Shown here: piece by piece, positions 10,421 through 17,893 of the stretch
Numbering within the stretch: the stretch's first letter is position 1
How the letters are laid out: each line of letters starts with the position of its first letter
DNA from: Luedemannella flava
GTDB taxonomy: Bacteria > Actinomycetota > Actinomycetes > Mycobacteriales > Micromonosporaceae
Direction: 5' to 3'
NCBI RefSeq assembly: GCF_039528515.1
Contig: NZ_BAAALT010000014.1
Span: forward strand, 33,819 to 97,818
DNA: 64,000 bases
The notes under the pieces: model-generated
What the model saw: the letters and a program-made list of their open reading frames with translations, nothing else
Database searches by the model: none
Told to the model about the DNA's origin: nothing
Position numbers and translations under genes: made by a program

Positions 10421-11610
10421 TGGAGACCTCCTTCGCCGCCCAGCCCAGCACGCTCGAGGGGGTGCGGGACTGGTGGCGGTGGATGCGGGACAACGACCCG
10501 GTCAACTGGGACGGACGGTACGGCGCCTGGCACGTCTTCCGGTACGCGGATGTCGTGCCCGTACTCGCCGAGCCTTTGATCTTTTCGTCTGACCTATCGG
10601 AGCTGGTCCCGCCGCAGCCGGAGGTCGAGCTGTTCAACCGCGGGAACTTCGCCCGGATGGATCCGCCCCGGCACGACAAACTGCGCAGGCTCGTCAGCAG
10701 GGCGTTCACGCCGAGGGTCGTGGCGGACCTCGCGCCGCGCATCACGGCGGTGACCCAGGAGCTGCTCGACGCCGTCGCCGGCGAGCCGGAGTTCGACCTG
10801 GTGACCGCGCTGGCCTACCCGCTGCCGGTGACCGTGATCGCCGAGCTGCTGGGGGTGCCGACGAGCGACCGGGCGCTGTTCCGGACGTGGGCCGACGCGC
10901 TGCTCACCCAGCCGCTGCCCGACCGCATGGTGCCCGACGAGGAGTCCATGCGGCTGCGAGCGGCCCCGCTCGGCGACATGATCGATTACCTGCTGGCCCA
11001 CATCCGGGCGCGCCGCGCCGCCCCGCGCGACGACCTGACCAGCCAGCTCATCGCGGCCGAGGTGGACGGCGAGCGCCTGGTCGACGACGAGATCGTCGGG
11101 TTCGTGGGGCTGTTGCTCATCGCGGGACACATCACCACGACGACGCTGCTGACCAACACGGCGCTGAGCCTGGACGAGCATCCCGACGCGGCGCGCGACC
11201 TGCGCGCCGACCGGTCACTCGTGCCGTCCGCGCTGGAGGAGGTGCTCCGCGACCGGGCGCCGTTCCCGCGCCTGGCCCGCGTCGCCATGCACGACGCCGC
11301 CGTCGGGACGCGGACGATCCCGGCCGGTCAGATCCTCAACCTGTGGATCGGGTCGGCGAACCACGACGAGCGCGAGTTCCGTGACGCGGGCACGTTCGAC
11401 ATCCGCCGGCACCCGAACCCGCACCTGACGTTCGGCCACGGGATCCACTTCTGCCTGGGCGCGCCGCTGGCCCGTCTGGAGGCCGCGATCGCGGTGCCGA
11501 TCCTGCTGGACCGGTGCACGGACCTGGTGGTGGCGGACGGGGCGGAGCTGTTCGACGCCCGGGTCATGGCCGGCGCGCGTCGCCTGCCGATGGCGGCGGT
11601 CTGGTCGTGA
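10420..11610 (+). CDS. Cytochrome P450
   Basis: Soluble bacterial P450 monooxygenase of 396 residues. The haem-binding loop FGHGIHFCLGAPLAR places the thiolate ligand at Cys345. The K-helix ExxR is EEVLR (Glu274-Arg277). The I-helix oxygen-activation motif reads AGHITT at 235-240: the threonine pair is kept, but the usual acid before it is Ile238. No ferredoxin or reductase gene is adjacent, so electrons must come from elsewhere. Only the small acidic protein upstream is in the same operon, and a strong hairpin follows. The substrate cannot be told. Confidence 0.95.
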   Translation: METSFAAQPSTLEGVRDWWRWMRDNDPVNWDGRYGAWHVFRYADVVPVLAEPLIFSSDLSELVPPQPEVELFNRGNFARMDPPRHDKLRRLVSRAFTPRVVADLAPRITAVTQELLDAVAGEPEFDLVTALAYPLPVTVIAELLGVPTSDRALFRTWADALLTQPLPDRMVPDEESMRLRAAPLGDMIDYLLAHIRARRAAPRDDLTSQLIAAEVDGERLVDDEIVGFVGLLLIAGHITTTTLLTNTALSLDEHPDAARDLRADRSLVPSALEEVLRDRAPFPRLARVAMHDAAVGTRTIPAGQILNLWIGSANHDEREFRDAGTFDIRRHPNPHLTFGHGIHFCLGAPLARLEAAIAVPILLDRCTDLVVADGAELFDARVMAGARRLPMAAVWS

Positions 11611-11614
11611 CCTG

Positions 11615-11661
11615 GCGACCCGGCCGAATGCCGCCCCCCGTGCGGCACTCGGCCGGGTCGC
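11615..11661 (+). terminator. Strong hairpin terminator after the P450
   Basis: Arms start at 11615 and end at 11661 with 13 bp perfect outer pairing plus an inner stem. It lies directly after the P450 stop and ahead of the convergent LCP gene. Confidence 0.75.
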
Positions 11662-11727
11662 CCCCGTCCCCCTAATACACGCTTCGAGGCACCGGAATGG
11701 TTGCACCGGGAGCCAAGAAAACTTTCC

Positions 11728-12825
11728 TCACTTTGACGGCCAGTCCGATCCGGGGTGGTCGGCCAGCCAGTCTGCGGCCCTGTCCGCCTTCAGCGCGGCG
11801 AAGAAGTCCTTCGAGTTGTCGTCCATGACCTGGTACGACAGCCCGTCGATGGTCTTGGAGTGGTAACCGCCGATCGGCGTCGTAACCACGGTGATGTCCT
11901 TATCGAGCACGGGCCGCAGGGTCTTGGCCAAGTCACCGACCGCGATGCCACCTGTGTCGAGCACCAGCGACGGACCGATCGCGTCGGTGAGGGCGTCCAA
12001 CGTGGCCAGGTCGGTCAGGTCGATCGACTCCTTGGCCTGGCGGAGGACCGCACGGAACATCTGCGCGATATGCCGGTCGCGGTCGTAGCTGCCCGTCGGC
12101 AGACCTTGGCGCTGGCGGGCGTAGTCCAACGCCTCCCACGCCTTCAAGGTCCGGCACCCGGGCCGGTAGACGTAGGGCTGGACGCCGTCCCGCGACGTGC
12201 TGGTGTGGTAGCGACCGTTCCTGTCGTGGTGCTCCGAGCGCACCACCTGGTCGATGCACATGTGCACCCCGCCGAGCGCGGCCACGAGCTTCTTCAGCCC
12301 CGTGAACTCGATGGTCGCCCCGCCGTCAAAGGTCACGCCGGTAAGGCTGGTCACCGCCGCGGCGGTCGCTGGGAAGCCGCGCAGCGCGTAGGTCTCCGCC
12401 AGTTTCCCCCGGGTGCCGGGCGAGGGCGTGACCAGCACGTCCCGTGCGACGGTCACCAGGTACAGCCCGCTGCGATCTGCCGGCACGTGAGCGATCATGA
12501 CGGAGTCCGCGCGTACCGGTGCCGTCGAGTTGACGCGCTTGTCCAGGCCGATGAGCAGGAAATTGAGGGGCCGACCCGTCACTTCAGGGGCCGGTTGCTG
12601 GATGCCGGGGATCAACGGCTCCTCTCGCAGCGGCATCGCCCACCGGGCCGCGACGGGTGCGACGACGGCGGCCACCAGGGCCAGCGCGGCACCCGCGCTG
12701 GTCGCCATCCACCGGCGGCGCCGGCGGGTGCGGGCCGTGCTGGCGGCCTTGTCGATGATGTGCGCGCCGGCCGGCACCAGGTCCTCGTGCCGCGCGAAGG
12801 TGTCTTTCAGGTCGTCCTCGAGCAT
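11728..12825 (-). CDS. LytR-CpsA-Psr (LCP) family protein
   Basis: Membrane-anchored phosphotransferase family that attaches glycopolymers such as teichoic acids or arabinogalactan to peptidoglycan. 365 residues: an N-terminal cytoplasmic segment (MLEDDLKDTFARHEDLVPAG), a basic RTRRRRRW stop, one membrane helix (AGAALALVAAVVAPVAA), then the LCP domain starting at NFLLIGLDKR. Conserved polyprenyl-phosphate-binding arginines and acids are visible in RADSVMIAHV, VARDVLV, LDYARQR and YDRDRHIAQ. The ATG at 12825 overlaps the sigma-factor stop by one base. The cytoplasmic N-terminus has the look of the cytosolic tails found on membrane proteins encoded after ECF sigma genes, so an anti-sigma-like role is possible (inference). 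Confidence 0.9.
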   Translation of the reverse strand: MLEDDLKDTFARHEDLVPAGAHIIDKAASTARTRRRRRWMATSAGAALALVAAVVAPVAARWAMPLREEPLIPGIQQPAPEVTGRPLNFLLIGLDKRVNSTAPVRADSVMIAHVPADRSGLYLVTVARDVLVTPSPGTRGKLAETYALRGFPATAAAVTSLTGVTFDGGATIEFTGLKKLVAALGGVHMCIDQVVRSEHHDRNGRYHTSTSRDGVQPYVYRPGCRTLKAWEALDYARQRQGLPTGSYDRDRHIAQMFRAVLRQAKESIDLTDLATLDALTDAIGPSLVLDTGGIAVGDLAKTLRPVLDKDITVVTTPIGGYHSKTIDGLSYQVMDDNSKDFFAALKADRAADWLADHPGSDWPSK

Positions 12826-13331
12826 CAGCGGCCTCCACCCGCGGTCCCGACCGGCTGTCGGGCGTCCTGTAGCTGTTCGCGCAGCGTGGCGAGCGCGCGG
12901 GAGATGTGCGCCCGCACGGTGCCGACGGCGCAACCGAGCACCTCGGCGACCTGCGCGTCGGCCAGGTCCTCGTAGTAGCGCAGCACCAGGGCCGCGCGCT
13001 GGCGACGGGGCAGCGTGGCGAGCAGCTGCCACATCTCGTCCCGGTCGGCGCCGCGCTCGGCGTGGTCGGCCACCGCCTCCTCGCGATGGGCGGTGCCGAG
13101 CACGATGTGCCGCACCCAGCGGCCGCGCCGCCAGTCCAGGTACGCGTTGGTGAGCATGCGGCGCACGTACAGGTCGGGCACGTCGGCCCGCGACACGCGC
13201 CGCCATTTCAGCTGGACGCGGACGAGGGTCTCCTGCACGAGGTCCTCGGCCAGATGGGGGTCGCCGGTCAGCATCACGGCGTAGCGCAGTAACGGCGCCA
13301 GCCGACTTCGGGCAAATTCGTCATACGTCAC
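12825..13331 (-). CDS. ECF sigma factor, SigE-type
   Basis: RNA polymerase sigma factor of the extracytoplasmic-function class, 168 residues. Region 2 spans about residues 5-70 (LLRYAVMLTGDPHLAEDLVQETLVRV, split here as LLRYAVMLTGD then AEDLVQETLV). Region 4 follows at about 100-155 (LPRRQRAALVLRYYEDLAD, then VAEVLGCAVGTVRAHISRAL). I set the start at GTG 13331 because GGAGGTGTGC precedes it; the open frame runs on to 13382 without coding character. It is the first gene of a two-gene operon with the LCP protein (TGATG overlap). No zinc-binding anti-sigma factor is present. Confidence 0.93.
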   Translation of the reverse strand: MTYDEFARSRLAPLLRYAVMLTGDPHLAEDLVQETLVRVQLKWRRVSRADVPDLYVRRMLTNAYLDWRRGRWVRHIVLGTAHREEAVADHAERGADRDEMWQLLATLPRRQRAALVLRYYEDLADAQVAEVLGCAVGTVRAHISRALATLREQLQDARQPVGTAGGGR

Positions 13332-13418
13332 GCACACCTCCGGGGGCTCGCCTAGATACACGTCGCGGCCCCGGAGAACCATTGCGTCAATCGTGCCCGC
13401 GTCGGCGCAGAATAGCGG

Positions 13419-13811
13419 CTACCTGGGCTCGACCACCGGGAGTCCAGCGGCGGCCGCGGCCGCGAGCAGGCGTTTGTCGTACGTGACGAACCAGGTCAGC
13501 GCGGAGCCGAGCAGGGCGGCCGTGGCCAGGTGGATGGCGTCGAGGCTGCGCAGCAGCGGCTCAGGTTGGGCGGCGGCGGCCGCGCACACGCCGTCGTCCA
13601 TGGCGATGAAGTTGATCGCGCCGAGGACGAGCGGCAGGTTCGCGAGCGCCGGCGGGTCGACGCGGCGCAGCGCGCGGGCGCACTCGACGCGCGCCAGCGT
13701 CGACGAGACGAGCGGCACGCCGCCCTGCTCCGTGAGCCATGTGCGCAGGGCGGGCGTCTCCGGCGTGACGTGCACGAGCTTCACGATCGCGCACGAGTCG
13801 AGATAGATCAT
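13419..13811 (-). CDS. PIN-domain toxin (VapC type)
   Basis: Ribonuclease toxin of a type II toxin-antitoxin module, 130 residues. The four acidic metal ligands of the PIN fold are all visible: Asp5 (MIYLDSCAIVK), Glu43 (ARVECARAL), Asp91 (SLDAIHLATA) and Asp112 (TYDKRL). It should therefore be active. Its ATG overlaps the antitoxin TGA by one base. RNA target unknown. Confidence 0.92.
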   Translation of the reverse strand: MIYLDSCAIVKLVHVTPETPALRTWLTEQGGVPLVSSTLARVECARALRRVDPPALANLPLVLGAINFIAMDDGVCAAAAAQPEPLLRSLDAIHLATAALLGSALTWFVTYDKRLLAAAAAAGLPVVEPR

Positions 13812-14089
13812 CAGAACCGGTCGTCCCGGTCCTCACTGATCACGTCGGTGGCATCGAGCTCGGGGCGGTGCCCGGTGTCGACGGGTTCGGGCAGGTAGCC
13901 GGGGTTGGCGGCGGGGGTGAGCCGCCCGGCCGCCTCGAGCCGCGCGAGCACGTCGTCGGCGGGCGTGGCGGGCACCATGCGGATGACCGGGGTGCCCCGG
14001 TCGGTCACGATGATCGTCTCGCCCTCGCGGACGCGCCGCGCGATCGACGCGGTGTGGTGCGTCAGTTCCCGCAGTCCGATGGTCGCCAT
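13811..14089 (-). CDS. Phd/YefM-type antitoxin
   Basis: Antitoxin partner of the PIN toxin, 92 residues from ATG 14089. MATIGLRELTHHTASIARRV is the DNA-binding N-terminus of the Phd/YefM fold, followed by GETIIVTDRGTPVIRMVP. The C-terminal part is acidic (DATDVISEDRDDRF) and is the likely toxin-binding tail. An upstream ATG at 14119 would run through the operator-like palindrome and is less likely. The pair is translationally coupled and probably autoregulated through the palindrome at 14102-14116. Confidence 0.88.
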   Translation of the reverse strand: MATIGLRELTHHTASIARRVREGETIIVTDRGTPVIRMVPATPADDVLARLEAAGRLTPAANPGYLPEPVDTGHRPELDATDVISEDRDDRF

Positions 14090-14101
14090 GACGGCAAAGT
14101 T

Positions 14102-14116
14102 ACCACAATTTGTGGT
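14102..14116. promoter_or_regulatory. Operator-like palindrome before the toxin-antitoxin pair
   Basis: Perfect 7-bp arms around one base (ACCACAA-T-TTGTGGT), 12 bp upstream of the antitoxin ATG. It is AT-rich against a GC-rich background. Position and symmetry fit an antitoxin autoregulatory operator. It abuts the stop codon of the Memo gene. Confidence 0.6.
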
Positions 14117-14883
14117 CACAACGCCACGGCCGAATACCCCACCACGCGTGACGGATCCCCGGCCGTGTCGGCCGAGGTCTCATACCGCAGCACAGTCGGC
14201 GTCAGGCCCGCCGACGAAGCCCACTCCAGCAGCCCGCGCAGCGCGAACACGCCGCACGCGTCGCGTACCCCCACGTCCGCGGACCGCAACCCGACGATTG
14301 CCCGCAGCGTCGCGGCGTCCTGGACCCGCGCCCGGTCGTCGGGTTCGTAGTGCGACAGGTCGGTGCTGCACAGCAGCACCGAACCGGGGGCCAGCGCGGC
14401 GGAGATCACCGCGGCCACCTCACCCGCCGCGGCACTCCCCACCACCACCGGGAGTACGGCGAACCCGTCGGCGAGTACGCGCTGCAGGAACGGCAACTGC
14501 ACCTCGAGCGAGTGCTCGCGCTGGTGCGCGTCGTCGTCGACGGTCACCAGACCGGCCTCGACCAGCGCGGACGCGTCCTCCACGCGCACCTCGCCCAGCG
14601 GGGTGCGCCACGCCTGCGCGGACGCCACCGCGCACCCGCGCAGCGGCGCGAAGTGGGCCGGGCCGATGAGCACGACGCGCCGGGTGTCGCGCGGCAGGCC
14701 CGCGTAGGCGACAGCGGCCGTGGGACCGGAGTAGATGTAGCCCGCGTGCGGCACGACGAACGCGTTCGTCGGGTGGGTCGACGTCGGCGCGGCCCGCAGC
14801 AGGGCGTCGACCTGCCGCGTCAGCTGGGTCGGGTCGGCCGGGTAGAACTGGCCGGCCACGGCCGGCGCGCGGACGGTGCCCAT
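14116..14883 (-). CDS. MEMO family protein (AmmeMemoRadiSam protein B)
   Basis: 255-residue Memo-like protein, a fold related to non-haem iron dioxygenases. MGTVRAPAVAGQFYPADP opens it. Conserved metal-site histidine segments follow: VVPHAGYIYSGPTAAVAY, VVLIGPAHF, and LCSTDLSHYEPD. Its ATG overlaps the stop of the radical-SAM gene by one base, so the two are coupled. In many bacteria and archaea Memo, AMMECR1 and this radical-SAM enzyme travel together. Only two of the three are present here. Substrate unknown. Confidence 0.92.
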   Translation of the reverse strand: MGTVRAPAVAGQFYPADPTQLTRQVDALLRAAPTSTHPTNAFVVPHAGYIYSGPTAAVAYAGLPRDTRRVVLIGPAHFAPLRGCAVASAQAWRTPLGEVRVEDASALVEAGLVTVDDDAHQREHSLEVQLPFLQRVLADGFAVLPVVVGSAAAGEVAAVISAALAPGSVLLCSTDLSHYEPDDRARVQDAATLRAIVGLRSADVGVRDACGVFALRGLLEWASSAGLTPTVLRYETSADTAGDPSRVVGYSAVAL

Positions 14884-15989
14884 CACACGGCCTCGAGGAT
14901 GTGCACCGGCAGCCGGCGCATGCCCCACGTGCCGTGCGGGCCGTCGTAGACGCCGGGCAGCTGGTGCCCGCAGCGCCGGCAGGCGCCGGTGTCGGTGAGC
15001 TGATAGTCGTTGATGGCGTACCAGTCGCGGACGACCGCCGCCGACCCGCACCCGGGGCAGTGGGTCGTCTGGCCGGCCGGGTCGTGGACGTTGCCGGTGT
15101 AGACGTAGCGCAGGCCGTGGTCGAGCGCGATGCGCCGGGCGCGGGACAGCGTCGACGGGGGCGTGTGCGGGACGTCCATCATCTTGAAGTCGGGGTGGAA
15201 CGCGCTGAAGTGCAGCGGCACGTCCGGGCCGAGGTTCTCGACGAGCCACGCGGACTCCTCGGCCAACTCGGAGTCCGAGTCGTTGTAGCCGGGGATCAGC
15301 AGCGTGGTGATCTCGAACCAGACGTCGGTCTCGTGCCTCAGGTAGCGCAGAGTGTCCAGCACGACGCCCAGCTTGCTGAACGTGATCTTCTCGTAGAACT
15401 CGTCGGTGAACGCCTTGAGGTCGATGTTGGCGGCGTCCATGTGCTGGTAGAACTCCGCGCGCGGGACGGGGTTCATGAACCCGGCGCTCACCGCGATCGC
15501 CTTGATCCCCTTCTCGTGGCACGCGTCGGCGACGTCCATGCCGTACTCCATGAAGATCACCGGGTCGTTGTAGGTGAACGCGACCGAGCGGCAGCCGAGG
15601 CGTTCCGCCGTCGCGGCGAGCGACTCGGGCGAGGCGGCCCCGGACAGCGTGTCGATCTCGCGTGACTTGGAGATGTCCCAGTTCTGGCAGAAGCGGCAGG
15701 CCAGGTTGCAGCCGGCGGTGCCGAACGAGAGCACGGACGAGCCGGGCAGGAAGTGGTTGAGCGGCTTCTTCTCGACGGGGTCGACGCAGAACCCGGACGA
15801 GCGGCCGTACGAGGCGAGGACGATCTGGTCGTCCACCCGGCCCCGCACGAAACACAGGCCGCGCTGGCCCTCGTGCAGCTTGCAGGCACGGGGGCAGACG
15901 TCACACTGGATGCGACCGTCCGGCAGCTCGTGCCAGTGCCGCGTCGGCACCGTGTACGGGTCGGCCAGACTCAACGTGTCGTCGGCCAT
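14883..15989 (-). CDS. AmmeMemoRadiSam-type radical SAM enzyme
   Basis: Radical SAM protein of 368 residues, related to pyruvate-formate-lyase activating enzymes. The [4Fe-4S] site is CNLACRFC (Cys94, Cys98, Cys101). A cysteine cluster precedes it (CDVCPRAC at 29-36, Cys46), and a zinc-ribbon-like CPGCG...CRRCG lies near the C-terminus. KAIAVSAGFMNP and the VSAGF/DLKAF segments are typical. Translationally coupled to the Memo gene (TGATG). No glycyl-radical enzyme is nearby, so the target is probably a modified protein or small molecule handled with Memo (inference). Confidence 0.93.
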   Translation of the reverse strand: MADDTLSLADPYTVPTRHWHELPDGRIQCDVCPRACKLHEGQRGLCFVRGRVDDQIVLASYGRSSGFCVDPVEKKPLNHFLPGSSVLSFGTAGCNLACRFCQNWDISKSREIDTLSGAASPESLAATAERLGCRSVAFTYNDPVIFMEYGMDVADACHEKGIKAIAVSAGFMNPVPRAEFYQHMDAANIDLKAFTDEFYEKITFSKLGVVLDTLRYLRHETDVWFEITTLLIPGYNDSDSELAEESAWLVENLGPDVPLHFSAFHPDFKMMDVPHTPPSTLSRARRIALDHGLRYVYTGNVHDPAGQTTHCPGCGSAAVVRDWYAINDYQLTDTGACRRCGHQLPGVYDGPHGTWGMRRLPVHILEAV

Positions 15990-16128
15990 TCACCCACGGT
16001 AGGCCGCCCGAATTGCCCGCGTCCACCCCCGCGGGCCAGCGTGTGGGGCCGGGTGCCCCATCACAGGACGCCGAGAACCGGACACGGTCATGGCGGTCCG
16101 TGAGCACCGGCCGGTACCCTGATTCGCC

Positions 16129-16941
16129 GTGGACACCGTGACGACACAGGCCCTCGCTGACGTGCTCGCCTTCAACCCCCTCGATGTGAAGGGGCTCCTG
16201 GCGACGTTCGGTCTCGTCGGCGTGCTCGCGATCATCTTCGCGGAGACAGGCCTGCTCGTCGGCTTCTTCTTCCCGGGCGACTCGCTGCTCTTCCTCGCGG
16301 GCGTGGCCGCCTCGCCGGTGGCCAGCGAGATCCTCGAGGGCGTCGACCCGATGCCCATTGCCGTGCTGCTGATCGGCGCGCCCATCTGCGCGATCGTCGG
16401 CGCCCAGCTGGGGCACTTCCTCGGCGCGCGCTACGGCCCCCGGATGTTCAACAAGCCCGAGTCGAAGCTCTTCAAGCGGGAGTACGTCGAAAAGGCGGAG
16501 TACTACTTCAACAAGTTCGGCGCCCCGAAAGCCGTCGTCCTGGCCCGGTTCATCCCGATCGTCCGCACCTTCCTGAACCCGGTCGCCGGCATGCTCGGCA
16601 TGCCGACCCGCAAGTTCTTCGTGTGGAACGTCATCGGCGCCATCCTGTGGACCGACGGCATCCTGCTGCTGGGCTACCTGCTCGCCAAGAAGATCACGGA
16701 CGCCATCCCGGCCGAGAAGATCGACTCGTACATCCTGCCGTTCGTGTTCCTGATCATCCTGATCTCGCTGATCCCGATCTTCGTCGAGGTCTTCCGGACC
16801 CGCCGCGAGAAGAAGCGCCTGGCCGCCGAGGGCCTCGCCGAGGCGGGCGCCGTGCGCGTCACCACCCCGCCCACCCGCGCGGTCGGCAGCGCCTCGGTCC
16901 CCCCGTCCACCTCCTACGGCCCCGACAACCACGCCCGCTGA
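16129..16941 (+). CDS. DedA family membrane protein
   Basis: Polytopic membrane protein of 270 residues in the DedA/VTT family, linked to lipid-carrier flipping and envelope homeostasis. Features: AETGLLVGFFFPGDSLLFLAG near the N-terminus (re-entrant helix region), the conserved arginine/glycine motif ARFIPIVRTFLNPVAG, then two or three C-terminal helices and a basic cytoplasmic tail (RTRREKKR). The GTG start at 16129 lies 8 nt after a TACCCT -10 box (16115-16120) and has no ribosome site, so the transcript is probably leaderless. Confidence 0.93.
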   Translation: MDTVTTQALADVLAFNPLDVKGLLATFGLVGVLAIIFAETGLLVGFFFPGDSLLFLAGVAASPVASEILEGVDPMPIAVLLIGAPICAIVGAQLGHFLGARYGPRMFNKPESKLFKREYVEKAEYYFNKFGAPKAVVLARFIPIVRTFLNPVAGMLGMPTRKFFVWNVIGAILWTDGILLLGYLLAKKITDAIPAEKIDSYILPFVFLIILISLIPIFVEVFRTRREKKRLAAEGLAEAGAVRVTTPPTRAVGSASVPPSTSYGPDNHAR

Positions 16942-17010
16942 CGTTCGGACCGTTGCGCCGGGAACTCAGCGCGTTAGGTCCAACGTCAGCCTGCGGCGGT
17001 CGCGGGGCGG

Positions 17011-17853
17011 CTAACGGGGCGGGCCCGCGCGGAGGCGGTCGCGGGACGCCTGCAGGACGTCCTCCTGGGGGAGGGACCAGTTGGCCTCCAGCCACCAGGT
17101 CGCCCCGGCGTCGGCCCAGGCCTGGACCGTGGCGGCGCCCTCGGCGCCGGGCTCCGTGACGCCCTCCATGACGACGTCGAAGCCGGTCATGTCGAGGCTG
17201 TGGGCGGCGCGCTCCTCCCGGAGCCAGGCGACGCCCTCGGCCAGGCCCTCGTGGGTGGGGCGGTTGATCTCGCCGGGCGGGGCGTCCGCCGGCGGCTTGA
17301 AGTAGGGCAGCCAGCCGTCCCAGCGGGCGACCCGGCGCATCGACCGGGGCGCGGGCCACAGCCCCACGACCCAGACGGGGATCCGCGGCTGCTGGACGAC
17401 GGGCGGCGGCAGCATGACGTCGGAGCGCCGTGCGAAGTAGTGCTTGCCGGTGTACTCGAACGGCTCCCCACGCCACAGGTGGGTCAGCAGCTCCAGGCCC
17501 TCGTCGAGGCGCTCGGCCCGCACGCGGCGGCCCTCGTCGTCCTTGAACAGGAAGAACCGGGGCTCAGGCGCGCCCAGCCCGACGGACAGGGTGACCCGGC
17601 CGCCGGAGAAGATGTCGAGCGTCGCGGTCTGGCTGGCCAGGTCCCACGGGGGCCGGTGGGGCAGCGGGGTCAGCATGGTGCCCAACCGCAGCCGCTTCGT
17701 GCGCGCGGCGACGGCGGTGAGCCCCACCCACGGGTCGATGCCCCAGAGGGCCTCCCACATGAAGAAGCCGTCCCAGCCTGCCTCCTCGGCCACGACCGCC
17801 AGCTCAGCGGCCTCGGCCGCGCCTCCCCATGGGAGCACAAAGCCGTACTTCAT
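17011..17853 (-). CDS. LLM-class flavin-dependent oxidoreductase
   Basis: Luciferase-like monooxygenase fold, 280 residues, FMN- or F420-dependent. MKYGFVLPWGGAAEAAELA opens it. It continues with AEEAGWDGFFMWE, LGTMLTPLPHRPPWDLASQ, GRVTLSVGLG and RIPVWVVGLW, all expected in this family. A TAGGGT -10 box (17861-17866 on the reverse strand) lies 7 nt before the ATG with no ribosome site, which fits a leaderless mRNA. Substrate unknown. Confidence 0.88.
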   Translation of the reverse strand: MKYGFVLPWGGAAEAAELAVVAEEAGWDGFFMWEALWGIDPWVGLTAVAARTKRLRLGTMLTPLPHRPPWDLASQTATLDIFSGGRVTLSVGLGAPEPRFFLFKDDEGRRVRAERLDEGLELLTHLWRGEPFEYTGKHYFARRSDVMLPPPVVQQPRIPVWVVGLWPAPRSMRRVARWDGWLPYFKPPADAPPGEINRPTHEGLAEGVAWLREERAAHSLDMTGFDVVMEGVTEPGAEGAATVQAWADAGATWWLEANWSLPQEDVLQASRDRLRAGPPR

Positions 17854-17893
17854 GAGAATGACCCTAGCCCGGCGGACCGACAGTCGCGCCGCG

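Noticed and set aside
13811..13813. Single fused toxin-antitoxin reading
   Set aside because: The two frames differ and meet as TGATG, which is ordinary translational coupling rather than a fusion.
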